A stretch of DNA of 64,000 bases from Thalassomonas sp. RHCl1. Its GTDB lineage: Bacteria; Pseudomonadota; Gammaproteobacteria; Enterobacterales; Alteromonadaceae. Location: positions 1-64,000 of the forward strand of contig NZ_CANDNZ010000006.1 of assembly GCF_947387555.1 (NCBI RefSeq). The letters are read 5' to 3'. Under the pieces are notes generated by a model. The model had not been told where the DNA came from, did not search any database, and saw nothing but the letters and a program-made list of their open reading frames with translations. The translations under genes and the position numbers were made by a program. This document shows, piece after piece, positions 35,103 through 44,380 of this stretch (position 1 is the stretch's first letter; every line of letters begins with the position of its first letter).

Positions 35103-35544
35103 ATGCACGGATGTATTTCAGCTTACACGCTCCCGACGTAAGCTAAGTACTTACCTCCTGTAAGTAATCCTGCGGTTATATGGATATGAAGGCGCAGGGT
35201 TTATACATGAATTTTTCTGCATAACGGCTCCAGACATATACTCAATACGGCTATGCTTTCCTTAACTGTTGCTACCTGCAACAAGTCATCAACCTCTATT
35301 TTTATCCATATATTTCATGTAGTTGATGTTTTCGTACCGCTATCAATACAGTGCCGGCAATTAACATCAACATTAAATGCCAACCCAGCCTGATTTTTCC
35401 GGTATTTTGTACTATCACTAACAGGAGAATTCCCCGTCAGCGGAGGTGTTTAAAGAAGAGAACCAGCAGATAAACCAAGCGCTGCCCCTAAGTGCGGGAA
35501 CACTCAGAGACAGCTAACCACAACAGATATTAGGAGTATCCATC
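35103..35544. other. Intergenic region with a possible decayed membrane-peptide frame
   Basis: A 440-bp stretch between the yidC terminator and a small ORF pair. On the minus strand 35302-35436 is an open frame of 44 codons whose translation is strongly hydrophobic (LLLVIVQNTGK near the start, then a 15-residue membrane-like segment ending before VRKHQLHE). It has no ATG at its head and no good ribosome site, so it may be a gene remnant. No other feature was recognised. Confidence 0.35.
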
Positions 35545-35694
35545 ATGGCTAAATCTAATGATATGCCAGAGTTTCACTCGGTTAAAGTTTCTTTAACAGA
35601 AAATATACCAGCCCCCATAACCAGGTTTCCACCGGCAGCTTATGCCAGCAACTATACGCCGTTAAGTAGCAAGGGAGGAAGCTGCCATGTCTGA
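35545..35694 (+). CDS. Small unknown protein, 49 residues
   Basis: An ATG six to seven bases after TAGGAG opens a 49-codon frame (starts MAKSNDMPEFHSVKVSLTEN, ends SSKGGSCHV). It has no signal peptide or membrane helix; the middle is Pro-rich (PAPITRFPPAAY). I do not recognise the family. Its last eight bases overlap the next gene, whose ribosome-binding site lies inside this ORF, so the two are almost surely an operon with coupled translation. Confidence 0.6.
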   Translation: MAKSNDMPEFHSVKVSLTENIPAPITRFPPAAYASNYTPLSSKGGSCHV

Positions 35695-35968
35695 ATCAAA
35701 ATTACCCCTAACGGAGGATGCAGTCAAAAGGGAGCAGCTGTCGGACGATTTTGCCAACCTGCGTGAAGACTTTAGCAAATTCAGTGAAGAATGCGCCTTC
35801 CTGTTCGATGCATTCGCAGCGATTACCCGCGAGCCAGAATGCATCACAGAGCACACCAGTGAAGGTATCAGGCACCTGTGTTTTTGGCTCAAATATCAGG
35901 TTATCGGCTACCGGGAGAAAATAGAAGAAACACAGGAGTGCTGGAGAGTGATTAACCGCAAGAAGTAA
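35687..35968 (+). CDS. Small unknown helical protein, 93 residues
   Basis: Starts at ATG 35687 directly after AAGGGAGGAAGC, one of the best ribosome sites in the window. The 93-residue product is charged and probably helical, with a Leu/Phe-rich stretch (ANLREDFSKFSEECAFLFDAF) and two further cysteines (C52, C65, C85 with C37). No signal peptide, no membrane segment, no recognised domain. It overlaps the 49-residue ORF upstream by 8 nt. The pair interrupts the normally conserved yidC-mnmE junction. Confidence 0.65.
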   Translation: MSESKLPLTEDAVKREQLSDDFANLREDFSKFSEECAFLFDAFAAITREPECITEHTSEGIRHLCFWLKYQVIGYREKIEETQECWRVINRKK

Positions 35969-36247
35969 TGTTAACTACGTAAGATTGACTATGGCGTAAA
36001 CAGAGCAAAAGCCGGGCAAGTTAATGGCCATAATAGCTTCAGCTATGTCAGTAACCCGCCCGGTATTAACTGGAGCCCAGCCTGTAATCTTGGATACACA
36101 TTGGAAACAAACCTGCCTGCAGTTGATTTATCCCTAAAATCAAATTTATCAGTCATCCGGTTATAATTTTCGCAGTATAAATACCCAGCCACAGGTTAAG
36201 CGTTTATAATAGCGGCGATTTAAGCATTATTTATCTTGGAACCTTAT

Positions 36248-37633
36248 ATGACCACGCAAAGCCTCTCCAACAGTTATCAGGAAACCATAGCCGCACAAGC
36301 AACGGCGCCCGGCCGGGGAGGCGTGGGTATCATTCGGGTTTCAGGCCCTGAAGCGAAAAATGTCGCTATGGCGATTTTAGGTAAGATACCCGAAGTACGT
36401 AAAGCCGAATACCTGCCGTTTCTAGATGCAGACAAACAAGCCCTGGATCAGGGAATAGCCCTTTACTTCAAAGGCCCGAACTCCTTTACCGGTGAAGACG
36501 TACTTGAATTGCACGGCCATGGCGGTCCGGTGATCCTGGATATGCTACTCAAGGAAATTCTCGCCCTGGGTAAAATCAGGATCGCCAAACCGGGAGAGTT
36601 CAGCGAGCAGGCCTTCCTAAACGACAAGTTGGATCTAACCCAGGCAGAAGCCATTGCCGATTTAATCAACTCCAGCTCAGAGCAGGCCGCCCGTTGTGCA
36701 ATCAACTCACTGCAAGGGGATTTTTCCAAACTCATTCATCAGATGGTAGAGAATGTCATCCATTTGCGCATGTATGTCGAAGCCGCTATCGATTTTCCGG
36801 AAGAAGAGATCAACTTTCTTGCCGATGAGAAGATCGTTAACGATCTCAAAGACATCATTGACGAAGTTACTAAAGTGCGTCAACAGGCCCAGCAAGGCAG
36901 CTTGATCCGTGAAGGCATGCGCGTGGTGATCGCCGGACGGCCCAATGCCGGCAAGTCCAGCCTGCTCAATGCCCTGAGCGGCAAGGAAAGCGCGATAGTG
37001 ACCGATATCGAGGGCACCACACGGGATGTACTTTCCGAACAGATACATATCGATGGTATGCCGCTGCATATCATAGATACCGCAGGTTTAAGGGAAAGCT
37101 CCGACCGGGTTGAGCAAATCGGCATAGAAAGGGCTTGGCAGGAAATCAGCCAGGCGGATCGGGTATTACTTATGGTGGACTCCAGCCATGAACATTCTTT
37201 GGATCCTAAAGTGCTGTGGCCGGAGTTTTTTGAAAAGTTACCGGACAATATCGGCTTAACCATTATCCGTAACAAGGCCGATATCAGCGAAGCACAAACC
37301 GGCTACACAGACATTAATGATCACCAAATCGTCACCCTGTCGGCAAAAACCGGCCAGGGTATCCAGGAGCTTAAACAGCATCTGAAAGATATCATGGGCT
37401 ACCAGGGCAATACCGAAGGTGGCTTTATTGCCAGAAGACGGCATATTACGGCACTGGAAAATGCCCACCAACATTTAATCACCGGCTTGGATCAACTTGA
37501 ATCTTATGTTGCCGGCGAGATTCTCGCTGAAGAATTACGTTTGTGTCAGCAGGAGTTGGATCAAATCACCGGTGAATTTACCAGTGATGATCTGCTTGGC
37601 AGAATATTTTCTTCTTTTTGTATCGGCAAATAA
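36248..37633 (+). CDS. mnmE: tRNA modification GTPase MnmE
   Basis: With MnmG installs the cmnm5 group on U34 of tRNAs. 461 residues from the ATG at 36248 (an in-frame TTG four codons earlier is less likely). N-terminal formyl-THF-binding domain starts [22 protein letters not shown]; a G domain inside the helical domain has G1 [13 protein letters not shown]2 TTRD, G3 DTAG and G4 NKAD; the C-terminal catalytic motif FCIGK is intact. Its partner mnmG lies 2.3 kb downstream past mioC and oriC. Confidence 0.98.
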   Translation: MTTQSLSNSYQETIAAQATAPGRGGVGIIRVSGPEAKNVAMAILGKIPEVRKAEYLPFLDADKQALDQGIALYFKGPNSFTGEDVLELHGHGGPVILDMLLKEILALGKIRIAKPGEFSEQAFLNDKLDLTQAEAIADLINSSSEQAARCAINSLQGDFSKLIHQMVENVIHLRMYVEAAIDFPEEEINFLADEKIVNDLKDIIDEVTKVRQQAQQGSLIREGMRVVIAGRPNAGKSSLLNALSGKESAIVTDIEGTTRDVLSEQIHIDGMPLHIIDTAGLRESSDRVEQIGIERAWQEISQADRVLLMVDSSHEHSLDPKVLWPEFFEKLPDNIGLTIIRNKADISEAQTGYTDINDHQIVTLSAKTGQGIQELKQHLKDIMGYQGNTEGGFIARRRHITALENAHQHLITGLDQLESYVAGEILAEELRLCQQELDQITGEFTSDDLLGRIFSSFCIGK

Positions 37634-37670
37634 TCACTTGCTTAAACAGTCCTATCAGTTATATTAACTC

Positions 37671-37708
37671 AGGTAGCCGATGTATCAGGCGGCTACCTCT
37701 ACTTTCTG
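37671..37708 (+). terminator. Terminator after mnmE
   Basis: AGGTAGCCG-ATGTATCAGG-CGGCTACCT is a perfect 9-bp stem followed by CTACTTTCT, 38 nt after the mnmE stop. The T-tail is interrupted, so efficiency is uncertain. Confidence 0.6.
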
Positions 37709-37774
37709 CAGCCCGGTAATACAGCTGTTACAGTCATGAAGACTAAAAGCCCTCATCAAAAAATACATAATTTA

Positions 37775-37863
37775 ATGCATGAAGATATGCATAATTAAAA
37801 TCATAACTTTTATCATAAAAAATGAATTAACTTTAGAATAACTTATGCATTGAAACTTGCATT
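37775..37863. promoter_or_regulatory. ATGCAT-box repeats upstream of a small HTH gene
   Basis: The palindromic hexamer ATGCAT occurs at 37775-37780, 37787-37792 and 37845-37850, with TTGCAT at 37858-37863: two pairs spaced 12-13 bp apart, near one DNA turn. They lie just upstream of a small protein with a helix-turn-helix-like end, so an autoregulatory operator is possible. Confidence 0.35.
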
Positions 37864-37922
37864 AAGATAAAATCTGTTTTTTACTCATATAATCAAGATT
37901 AAAGAATAGAGATTTATACTAA

Positions 37923-38135
37923 ATGACTGACTTAAAACAAGAACTGGCGGCGGTACGCGCTGAACTAAAAAAACATCCGCTGGATGATTTTAAAAACGAT
38001 ATTCTGGAGTTAGTCAGCCAACATGGTGCCAGTCAGCAAGAAGTGGTGATCTGGTTAGAAGTCTATAAAGATATTTCTATTACCCAATCAACCTTAAGCC
38101 GGCGCCTTAGCCGCTGGAAGGCTCAGGAAGAATAA
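37923..38135 (+). CDS. Small HTH-like protein of unknown function
   Basis: A 70-residue acidic-then-basic protein: an N-terminal helix (TDLKQELAAVRAELKKH) and a C-terminal segment (GASQQEVVIWLEVYK ... STLSRRLSRWKAQEE) that looks like the helix-turn-helix of small proteins from plasmids and islands, in which a final SxSTLxRxLxRW helix would read DNA. I cannot name the family. The ribosome site is weak (AGAGATTT). It sits alone between mnmE and mioC, near oriC, with ATGCAT repeats upstream. Confidence 0.6.
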   Translation: MTDLKQELAAVRAELKKHPLDDFKNDILELVSQHGASQQEVVIWLEVYKDISITQSTLSRRLSRWKAQEE

Positions 38136-38447
38136 ATCTCTTGCCTCCTGCTGGCTAATTGCTTTTCTCTGAACACGTTCAAGGTATTTTCAATAAAGAG
38201 TCCAGCGGGCATCCGACTACACCAACAATTAAGTAAGATATGGCAACAATTTTTACTGTTATATTGACCTAGCTTTAACAACAAAACATCACAAATAAGC
38301 ACGGCATGTTAGCCAGGTATCCCTGCATTGCAGAATATTTTCCTGAAGCGCTACAGGGTAATAAAGTGGCATTCAACCACCATATGTCTATATTCAACTA
38401 GCAGAAAGATAGCTCGTGGATTTATATCGGTGACAGGAAAACCACAA
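38136..38447. other. Intergenic region, no clear gene
   Basis: About 310 bp with no terminator or promoter I can support. One short open frame (38306-38401, 31 codons, starting MLARYPCIAEYFPEAL) reads like protein but lacks a ribosome site; it may be the remnant of a larger gene. Confidence 0.4.
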
Positions 38448-38903
38448 ATGGCTTTAACAGTAAGTTTTTATGAAAATGTAAAATATAACTCAATGAAAAC
38501 CTGGAAGTTGACGGGTAAAAATAGGCTTATCAAAGTTGTAGCCCCGTTAAGTGCAATAACAAACAATCTTGGTTATGTCACCCAGGAAAAATTTATTGAC
38601 GGTTTAACGCCACTGCAAATTGAACGGGATCTGGGGCTTAAACCCAAAATGTTGATCACGGGCGCCAAAATTTATCGGTTGATGCGTTTGCCAAAACTCG
38701 AAGAGTTCGAAAACAGGTTAAGTACTAGTTTTCCTGGTGGCAGCGTATTTGAATGGCAACAAATATCAGAGCAGGAATTTAAGGAAAGAGATTTTTGGCC
38801 GCCAGGCAAAGGATTTCCCCAATGGCAGGTTACTACTAAAATTCCCGTTGAATTAATAAGTTCACTCTTGCCCTATGAACCCTACAGCATACGCAAAAAA
38901 TAA
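38448..38903 (+). CDS. Orphan protein of unknown function
   Basis: The most plausible start is ATG 38448, seven bases after ACAGGAAA, giving 151 residues (MALTVSFYENVKYNSMKTWK ...). The frame is open for 40 more codons upstream, but that part is not protein-like. The product is basic, without signal peptide or membrane helix. Distinct local motifs are FIDGLTPLQIERDLGL, RLSTSFPGGSVFEWQQI and WPPGKGFPQWQVT near the C-terminus. The compact C-terminal half resembles the style of stand-alone toxin or nuclease domains, but no catalytic motif was recognised and I assign no function. Confidence 0.6.
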   Translation: MALTVSFYENVKYNSMKTWKLTGKNRLIKVVAPLSAITNNLGYVTQEKFIDGLTPLQIERDLGLKPKMLITGAKIYRLMRLPKLEEFENRLSTSFPGGSVFEWQQISEQEFKERDFWPPGKGFPQWQVTTKIPVELISSLLPYEPYSIRKK

Positions 38904-39056
38904 ATGATCTGTAAACCTGCATACTTCACTCTCTTCGAACTTTGATCTAAATAAAAACGAGCAAAAATTCCTGTAAATAAGCTCAGTTCAGCAAGCAAAA
39001 CCTAGTAAGATTAGCCTCAAGTTTTTAGATTTGATCAGCCAATTATTCGAGGTTAT

Positions 39057-39500
39057 ATGTCTTCATTTCAAATTATCGTGGGTAGCATGTTGGGGGGAAC
39101 CGAATATGTTGCCGAGGCATGCGAGCAAAGTTTACAGTCACTCGGCCATCAAACTCAGCTGCATTTACAGCCGGAATTTGCCCAAATAACGAAAAAAAAT
39201 CAAACCTGGCTCATTTGCACGTCAACTCATGGTGCCGGCGATTATCCGGATAACATAGATCAATTTGTCTCAGATCTAAGATCCACCAGCGAAGATCTAT
39301 CCACGATCAAGTTTCTAACGATCGGCGTCGGCGACAGCAGTTATGATACTTTCTGTCAGGCGGCAAAAAATATTGAAAAGCTACTTATATCAAAAGGTTG
39401 CACTTGTACAAAAGCCGTTAAAACCTTAGATATGAGCCAGGATATAGATCCGGAAGATCTTGCTCAGCAGTGGATCGAGGAAAATTCGGATCTTTTATAA
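39057..39500 (+). CDS. mioC: Flavodoxin-like protein MioC
   Basis: A 147-residue FMN-binding flavodoxin (E. coli MioC also 147), implicated in biotin synthase electron transfer. The phosphate loop is GSMLGGTEYVAEA and the second FMN loop CTSTHGAGDYPDNI; the third is GVGDSSYDTFCQAAK. It reads into oriC, as in E. coli, where mioC transcription affects initiation. The position next to the origin supports the assignment. Confidence 0.96.
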   Translation: MSSFQIIVGSMLGGTEYVAEACEQSLQSLGHQTQLHLQPEFAQITKKNQTWLICTSTHGAGDYPDNIDQFVSDLRSTSEDLSTIKFLTIGVGDSSYDTFCQAAKNIEKLLISKGCTCTKAVKTLDMSQDIDPEDLAQQWIEENSDLL

Positions 39501-39904
39501 AAGGCTTATCCAAAAGTTATTCACAAAACCAAAGATAAAAACAAGGTATTGTGAATAACTTTGAGGAAAAGATATTAATTTTCTATTATTATTCAGTGAG
39601 CATAAAAAAAATTTTGATCCCCTGTGGATAAACAGGCCTTTTGATCATAGATTATACGGACTTTGATCCAAAGTTGATCACAGGATCCGATCTCTAATAC
39701 TAATATGATCTTATTGAAGAAATATGACTTATACACAGAAAAGCAGGATCCTAATATAAAATAATAATAAGATCTTTATATAGATCTTCTTTATTAATAA
39801 ACGATCGAGACGAGATCTTTTTCCTCGTTTGATCGTTTCACTTCTGGTGAAAAAACGGTAAAATACGCGCCTTAATTTTTTCACTGACCTAAGGTTGTAA
39901 ATTT
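39501..39904. other. oriC: Chromosomal replication origin oriC
   Basis: DnaA boxes: TTATCCAAA 39506-39514 (one mismatch), TTATTCACA 39517-39525, its complement 39550-39558, complement of TTATCCACA 39623-39631 and TTATACACA 39729-39737. There are 13 GATC sites between 39615 and 39835. Beside mnmG lies an AT-rich unwinding region (about 39750-39835) with GATCT-containing repeats resembling the E. coli 13-mers. The order mioC-oriC-mnmG and unwinding element on the mnmG side are those of E. coli. Confidence 0.93.
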
Positions 39905-41794
39905 ATGTGGTATCAAGAGTCTTATGACGTAATCGTTGTTGGTGGCGGTCATGCGGGTACAGAAGCATCACTGGCTGCGGCGCGTATGGGTTGTAAAACC
40001 TTGTTATTAACTCACAACATTGACACCTTGGGACAAATGTCCTGTAACCCGGCGATCGGCGGGATCGGCAAGGGTCATTTGGTAAAAGAGATCGATGCGT
40101 TAGGCGGCCTGATGGCAACGGCGATCGATCACTCTGCCATACAGTTCAGAACTTTGAATGCCAGTAAAGGCCCGGCAGTACGTGCCACAAGGGCTCAGGC
40201 GGATCGTGCTCTCTATCGCGCCTTTGTCAGACAAACCCTGGAAAACCAGGAAAATCTGACTATTTTCCAACAGCCTTGTGACGATCTGATCCTGGAAAAC
40301 GATCAAGTGATCGGTGTTTCCACACAAATGGGCCTGAAATTTAAAGGTAAAACCGTAGTTTTAACCGTAGGTACCTTCCTGGCCGGACAAATTCATATTG
40401 GTTTAAATAATTATCAGGGCGGTCGCGCCGGTGATCCTGCCAGCGTTAATTTAGCTTCCAGCCTGCGTGATATGCCGTTTAGAATGGATCGCCTGAAAAC
40501 CGGTACCCCGCCAAGACTGGATGCCCGCACCCTGGACTTTTCTGTGATGGAAGAACAGCCTGGCGATACACCCAGACCGGTATTTTCCTTTATGGGATCA
40601 CAAGCGGATCATCCTGAGCAGATCTCTTGTTATATCACCCATACCAACGAAAAAACCCATGATTTTATTCGTCAGGGCATGGATCGTTCTCCTATGTATA
40701 CCGGGGTCATTGAAGGCGTAGGACCAAGATATTGTCCTTCTATCGAAGATAAGATCACCCGCTTTGCCGATAAAGACTCACACCAGATCTTTGTTGAACC
40801 GGAAGGCTTAACCACACACGAAATCTACCCGAACGGTATTTCCACCAGCTTGCCGTTTGATGTGCAGATGAACCTGGTACGCTCGATCAAAGGTTTTGAA
40901 AATGCCCATATTACCCGTCCGGGTTACGCGATCGAATACGATTACTTTGATCCACGGGATCTGAAACAGACCCTGGAAAGCAAATTTATCCATAACCTGT
41001 ATTTTGCCGGTCAAATCAATGGTACCACTGGTTATGAAGAAGCTGGTGCTCAGGGTTTACTCGCAGCAACCAATGCTGCCTGTCGTGTTAAAGAGTTGGA
41101 TCCTTTCATTTTGGGTCGTGATCAGGCTTATATGGGCGTATTGATCGACGATCTTTCAACATTAGGCACCAAAGAACCTTACCGCATGTTTACGTCTCGC
41201 GCGGAATACCGCTTATTATTACGTGAAGACAATGCCGATATCCGTTTAACGGAGCAAGGCCGTAAGGTTGGCCTGGTCTGTGATGCCCGCTGGCAGCGTT
41301 TTAATGAAAAAATGGAAAACATTGAATTAGAGCGTCAACGATTAAAGTCTATCTGGGTGCAAAAGGATCATAATGCTGTTGAAGATCTCAATCCTTTATT
41401 GAAAAACCCGGTCAGCCGGGATACCAACCTGGAAGATCTGTTGCGTCGCCCGGAAGTGCGTTATGACGATCTGATGAAAATTGAAGCCTTTGGTCCGGCC
41501 ATTAAAGACGAGCAGGCAGCCGAGCAACTGGAAATTCAAACCAAGTATGCCGGTTATATCGAGCGTCAAATCGATGAAATCGCGAAAAAGAAACGTCATG
41601 AAGACACAGTGATCCCAACAGACTTCGATTACAGCCAGATTTCCGGCCTCTCCAATGAGGTGGTTGCCAAGTTATCCGACGCCCGCCCGGAAACAATTGG
41701 CAAGGCATCGCGTATTTCTGGTATTACTCCGGCGGCAATTTCGTTATTATTGGTTTATCTGAAAAAACACGGCTTATTACGTAAAAGCGCCTGA
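39905..41794 (+). CDS. mnmG: tRNA uridine-5-carboxymethylaminomethyl modification enzyme MnmG
   Basis: FAD-dependent partner of MnmE. 629 residues, same as E. coli GidA. FAD-binding [21 protein letters not shown] at the N-terminus, [22 protein letters not shown] with the catalytic cysteine, [11 protein letters not shown], and a C-terminal helical domain that binds MnmE and tRNA. It starts just after oriC. The coding sequence itself holds about 30 GATC sites by hand count, roughly four times chance. rsmG follows 14 nt later. Confidence 0.98.
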   Translation: MWYQESYDVIVVGGGHAGTEASLAAARMGCKTLLLTHNIDTLGQMSCNPAIGGIGKGHLVKEIDALGGLMATAIDHSAIQFRTLNASKGPAVRATRAQADRALYRAFVRQTLENQENLTIFQQPCDDLILENDQVIGVSTQMGLKFKGKTVVLTVGTFLAGQIHIGLNNYQGGRAGDPASVNLASSLRDMPFRMDRLKTGTPPRLDARTLDFSVMEEQPGDTPRPVFSFMGSQADHPEQISCYITHTNEKTHDFIRQGMDRSPMYTGVIEGVGPRYCPSIEDKITRFADKDSHQIFVEPEGLTTHEIYPNGISTSLPFDVQMNLVRSIKGFENAHITRPGYAIEYDYFDPRDLKQTLESKFIHNLYFAGQINGTTGYEEAGAQGLLAATNAACRVKELDPFILGRDQAYMGVLIDDLSTLGTKEPYRMFTSRAEYRLLLREDNADIRLTEQGRKVGLVCDARWQRFNEKMENIELERQRLKSIWVQKDHNAVEDLNPLLKNPVSRDTNLEDLLRRPEVRYDDLMKIEAFGPAIKDEQAAEQLEIQTKYAGYIERQIDEIAKKKRHEDTVIPTDFDYSQISGLSNEVVAKLSDARPETIGKASRISGITPAAISLLLVYLKKHGLLRKSA

Positions 41795-41808
41795 ACCTGA
41801 TAACACTA

Positions 41809-42435
41809 ATGACATTAAAAGCGAAACTGGAATCACTGTTAAGTGAAACACCCCTGGAAATCTCTGAGCAGCAAGTCGACCTATTGATCCAATATGTCGA
41901 CTTGTTGGTTAAATGGAACAAAGCCTATAACCTGACCTCAGTGCGGGATCCCGAAGAGATGCTGGTTAAGCATATTCTCGACAGCCTGATGGTGGGACCG
42001 CAATTACATGGTAAATCCTTTATCGATGTCGGTACCGGCCCCGGACTTCCCGGGATCCCGTTGTCGATCCTCTACCCTGATCGCCAATTTGTACTGTTAG
42101 ACAGCTTAGGCAAAAGAATTACCTTTTTGCGCCAGGTGGTTTTTCAGTTAAAATTAACCAACGTCAAGCCGGTATTAAGTCGGGTTGAAGAATATCACCC
42201 GGAAATTCCTTTTGATGGCGTTTTAAGTCGCGCATTTTCCTCATTAAATGATATGGTTAGCTGGTGTCAGCATTTAATTGCGGTTGATACCGGACGATTT
42301 TTTGCCTTAAAAGGGCAATATCCGCTAGAAGAAATTGCCGCCTTGCCTGACAATATCGAACTGGTGACCGGCTCGGAAATCGAGGTACCGCACTTAGTGG
42401 GTGAGCGTCATTTAATAGAATTAAAGAAAATATAA
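41809..42435 (+). CDS. rsmG: 16S rRNA m7G527 methyltransferase
   Basis: SAM-dependent methyltransferase (GidB) acting on G527 of 16S rRNA; its loss gives low-level streptomycin resistance. 208 residues (E. coli 207). [26 protein letters not shown], the SAM loop [17 protein letters not shown] and [23 protein letters not shown] are intact. Translationally close to mnmG; parA follows 57 nt later. Confidence 0.97.
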   Translation: MTLKAKLESLLSETPLEISEQQVDLLIQYVDLLVKWNKAYNLTSVRDPEEMLVKHILDSLMVGPQLHGKSFIDVGTGPGLPGIPLSILYPDRQFVLLDSLGKRITFLRQVVFQLKLTNVKPVLSRVEEYHPEIPFDGVLSRAFSSLNDMVSWCQHLIAVDTGRFFALKGQYPLEEIAALPDNIELVTGSEIEVPHLVGERHLIELKKI

Positions 42436-42492
42436 TTAAGCTTTATTCTTTTATTCATAAATCAATAAATAACTAAAGCGCTAGAGGATCTT

Positions 42493-43290
42493 GTGGGAAA
42501 AATAATCGCAGTAGCTAACCAAAAAGGTGGTGTGGGCAAAACCACCACTTCAGTCAACTTGGCTGCATCGCTGGCAGCGACGAAACGTAAGGTATTGTTG
42601 ATCGACCTGGATCCTCAGGGCAACGCCACTATGGGCAGCGGCATCGACAAATACGAAGTGCATGCCAGCTGTTACGAATTATTGGTGGAAGAAAAACCTT
42701 TTGCCGAGGTGGTAGTTAAAGATACGTCCGGGGTTTATGACTTATTGGCGGCCAATGCCGATGTCACCGCTGCCGAAATCAAACTGATGGAAGTATTCGC
42801 CCGGGAGCTGAGATTACGCAATGCCCTGGCGCCGGTGAAAGACGAATACGATTATATCATTATCGACTGCCCCCCTTCCCTGAATATGCTTACGGTCAAT
42901 GCCATGGCCGCCGCCGATTCCGTGCTGGTGCCGATGCAATGTGAATATTATGCCCTCGAAGGTTTAACCGCATTGATGGACACCATCAGTAAGTTGGCGG
43001 CAGTGATCAATGCCGATCTGCATATTGAAGGCATATTGCGTACCATGTATGATCCCCGTAACCGGCTGGCCAATGATGTTTCCGAACAGCTCAAACGTCA
43101 TTTTGGTGATAAAGTCTACCGCACTGTGATCCCCAGAAATGTCCGTTTGGCTGAAGCGCCGAGTTTCGGCGCCCCGGCGATGTATTATGATAAATCATCA
43201 ACCGGCGCCAAGGCCTATTTAGCCCTGGCAGGTGAGATTTTACGCCGCGAAGAGCCCAGCCCGAAAAAAGTAGCAAACGCAACCAATTAA
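42493..43290 (+). CDS. parA: Chromosome partitioning ATPase ParA/Soj (GTG start)
   Basis: A 265-residue ParA-type Walker ATPase that positions newly replicated origins. Deviant Walker A AVANQKGGVGKTTTSVNLA at the very N-terminus (no extra HTH, so the chromosomal Soj type), Walker A' LLIDLDPQGNATMGSG and Walker B YIIIDCPPSLNMLTVNA. The start is GTG 42493, preceded by TAGAGGATCTT. parB follows 14 nt later. Confidence 0.97.
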   Translation: MGKIIAVANQKGGVGKTTTSVNLAASLAATKRKVLLIDLDPQGNATMGSGIDKYEVHASCYELLVEEKPFAEVVVKDTSGVYDLLAANADVTAAEIKLMEVFARELRLRNALAPVKDEYDYIIIDCPPSLNMLTVNAMAAADSVLVPMQCEYYALEGLTALMDTISKLAAVINADLHIEGILRTMYDPRNRLANDVSEQLKRHFGDKVYRTVIPRNVRLAEAPSFGAPAMYYDKSSTGAKAYLALAGEILRREEPSPKKVANATN

Positions 43291-43304
43291 TTTCTAGGAA
43301 CAAT

Positions 43305-44201
43305 ATGAGCCCATCAAAACGTAGAGGCTTAGGCCGCGGCCTTGACGCATTACTGACCAACGAAGCCCCTAAACCGGCAGAGCAGCCGGTGGTGGAAACA
43401 GTCCTGGAAAAAAGCGAATTACAAAAACTGCCGATCGAGCAGTTACAACCGGGCAAGTACCAGCCGCGCAAAGACATGTCGCCGGAAGCCCTGGAAGAAC
43501 TGGCTAATTCTATTCGCTCGCAGGGCATTATCCAGCCGATCGTGGTGCGTGCTCTTAGCGAAGAAGCTGGCAGCGGCGAAGCGCAATATGAAATCATTGC
43601 CGGTGAACGTCGCTGGCGTGCGGCTTTACTTGCCGGTATTGATATGATGCCGTGTCTGGTCAAAGAAGTACCGGACGAAGCCGCCGTTGCTATCGCCCTG
43701 ATTGAAAATATTCAGCGCGAAGATCTTAATGCCATGGAAGAAGCCATTGCATTAGAGCGGTTATTAACGGAATTTGAACTGACCCACCAGGAAGTGGCGG
43801 ACGCGGTCGGCAAATCCCGCACCACGGTATCGAACCTGTTACGCCTGAATAACCTTAACGATGAGGTCAAAACCTTGCTCGAGCATGGCGATATTGAAAT
43901 GGGTCATGCCCGCGCCCTGCTGGCACTGGAAAACGACCTGCAAACCACCACCGCACGCACCGTTGTGGCCAAAGAACTCACGGTACGGGAAACCGAGTCG
44001 TTAGTGAAAAAGGTTCAGGAACCTGAAAAGCCTAAAGCGGAAAAAGTCAAAGATCCCGATACCTTAGCGTTGGAAAATAACCTTTCTGAGAAGCTGGGTT
44101 CCCAGGTTTCCATCAGCCATAACCGCAAGGGCAAAGGCAAGCTGGTGATTTCTTATACCAACCTTGAAGAACTTGACGGCATAGTGGCAAAATTCTCTTA
44201 A
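43305..44201 (+). CDS. parB: Chromosome partitioning CTPase ParB/Spo0J
   Basis: A 298-residue parS-binding clamp. N-terminal ParA-interaction motif KRRGLGRGLDALL, the CTP-binding ParB box with GERRWRAALLAG and ENIQREDLNAMEEA, a central HTH (THQEVADAVGKSRTTVSNLLRL) that reads parS, and a C-terminal dimer domain. Two matching parS sites lie in recF, about 14 kb away across oriC. Confidence 0.98.
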   Translation: MSPSKRRGLGRGLDALLTNEAPKPAEQPVVETVLEKSELQKLPIEQLQPGKYQPRKDMSPEALEELANSIRSQGIIQPIVVRALSEEAGSGEAQYEIIAGERRWRAALLAGIDMMPCLVKEVPDEAAVAIALIENIQREDLNAMEEAIALERLLTEFELTHQEVADAVGKSRTTVSNLLRLNNLNDEVKTLLEHGDIEMGHARALLALENDLQTTTARTVVAKELTVRETESLVKKVQEPEKPKAEKVKDPDTLALENNLSEKLGSQVSISHNRKGKGKLVISYTNLEELDGIVAKFS

Positions 44202-44380
44202 TTTCCCTTCTGTTGTGACTTATTTGTAAATATTACCAGTAGACCAACATTTATTCGAAAATATCCGGGCCGCTGTGCCCGATTAAGTTGCAATCAAAGC
44301 TTAAATCAGTATACTTGCGCTGACTTTTTAAAGTTGTGATTTTTACTTTAATTTAGCATGAGATTTACGAATATTTTCGT
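44202..44380 (+). other. atp operon upstream region
   Basis: A 180-bp gap between parB and atpI. No terminator hairpin is obvious after parB. AT-rich segments near 44310-44360 may hold the atp promoter, but no single -35/-10 pair stands out enough to call. Confidence 0.35.

Noticed and set aside
36000-36064. Inverted CCGGGC/GCCCGG pair before mnmE
   Set aside because: Six-bp arms with a loop of about 40 bases and no T-run; too weak to call a terminator.
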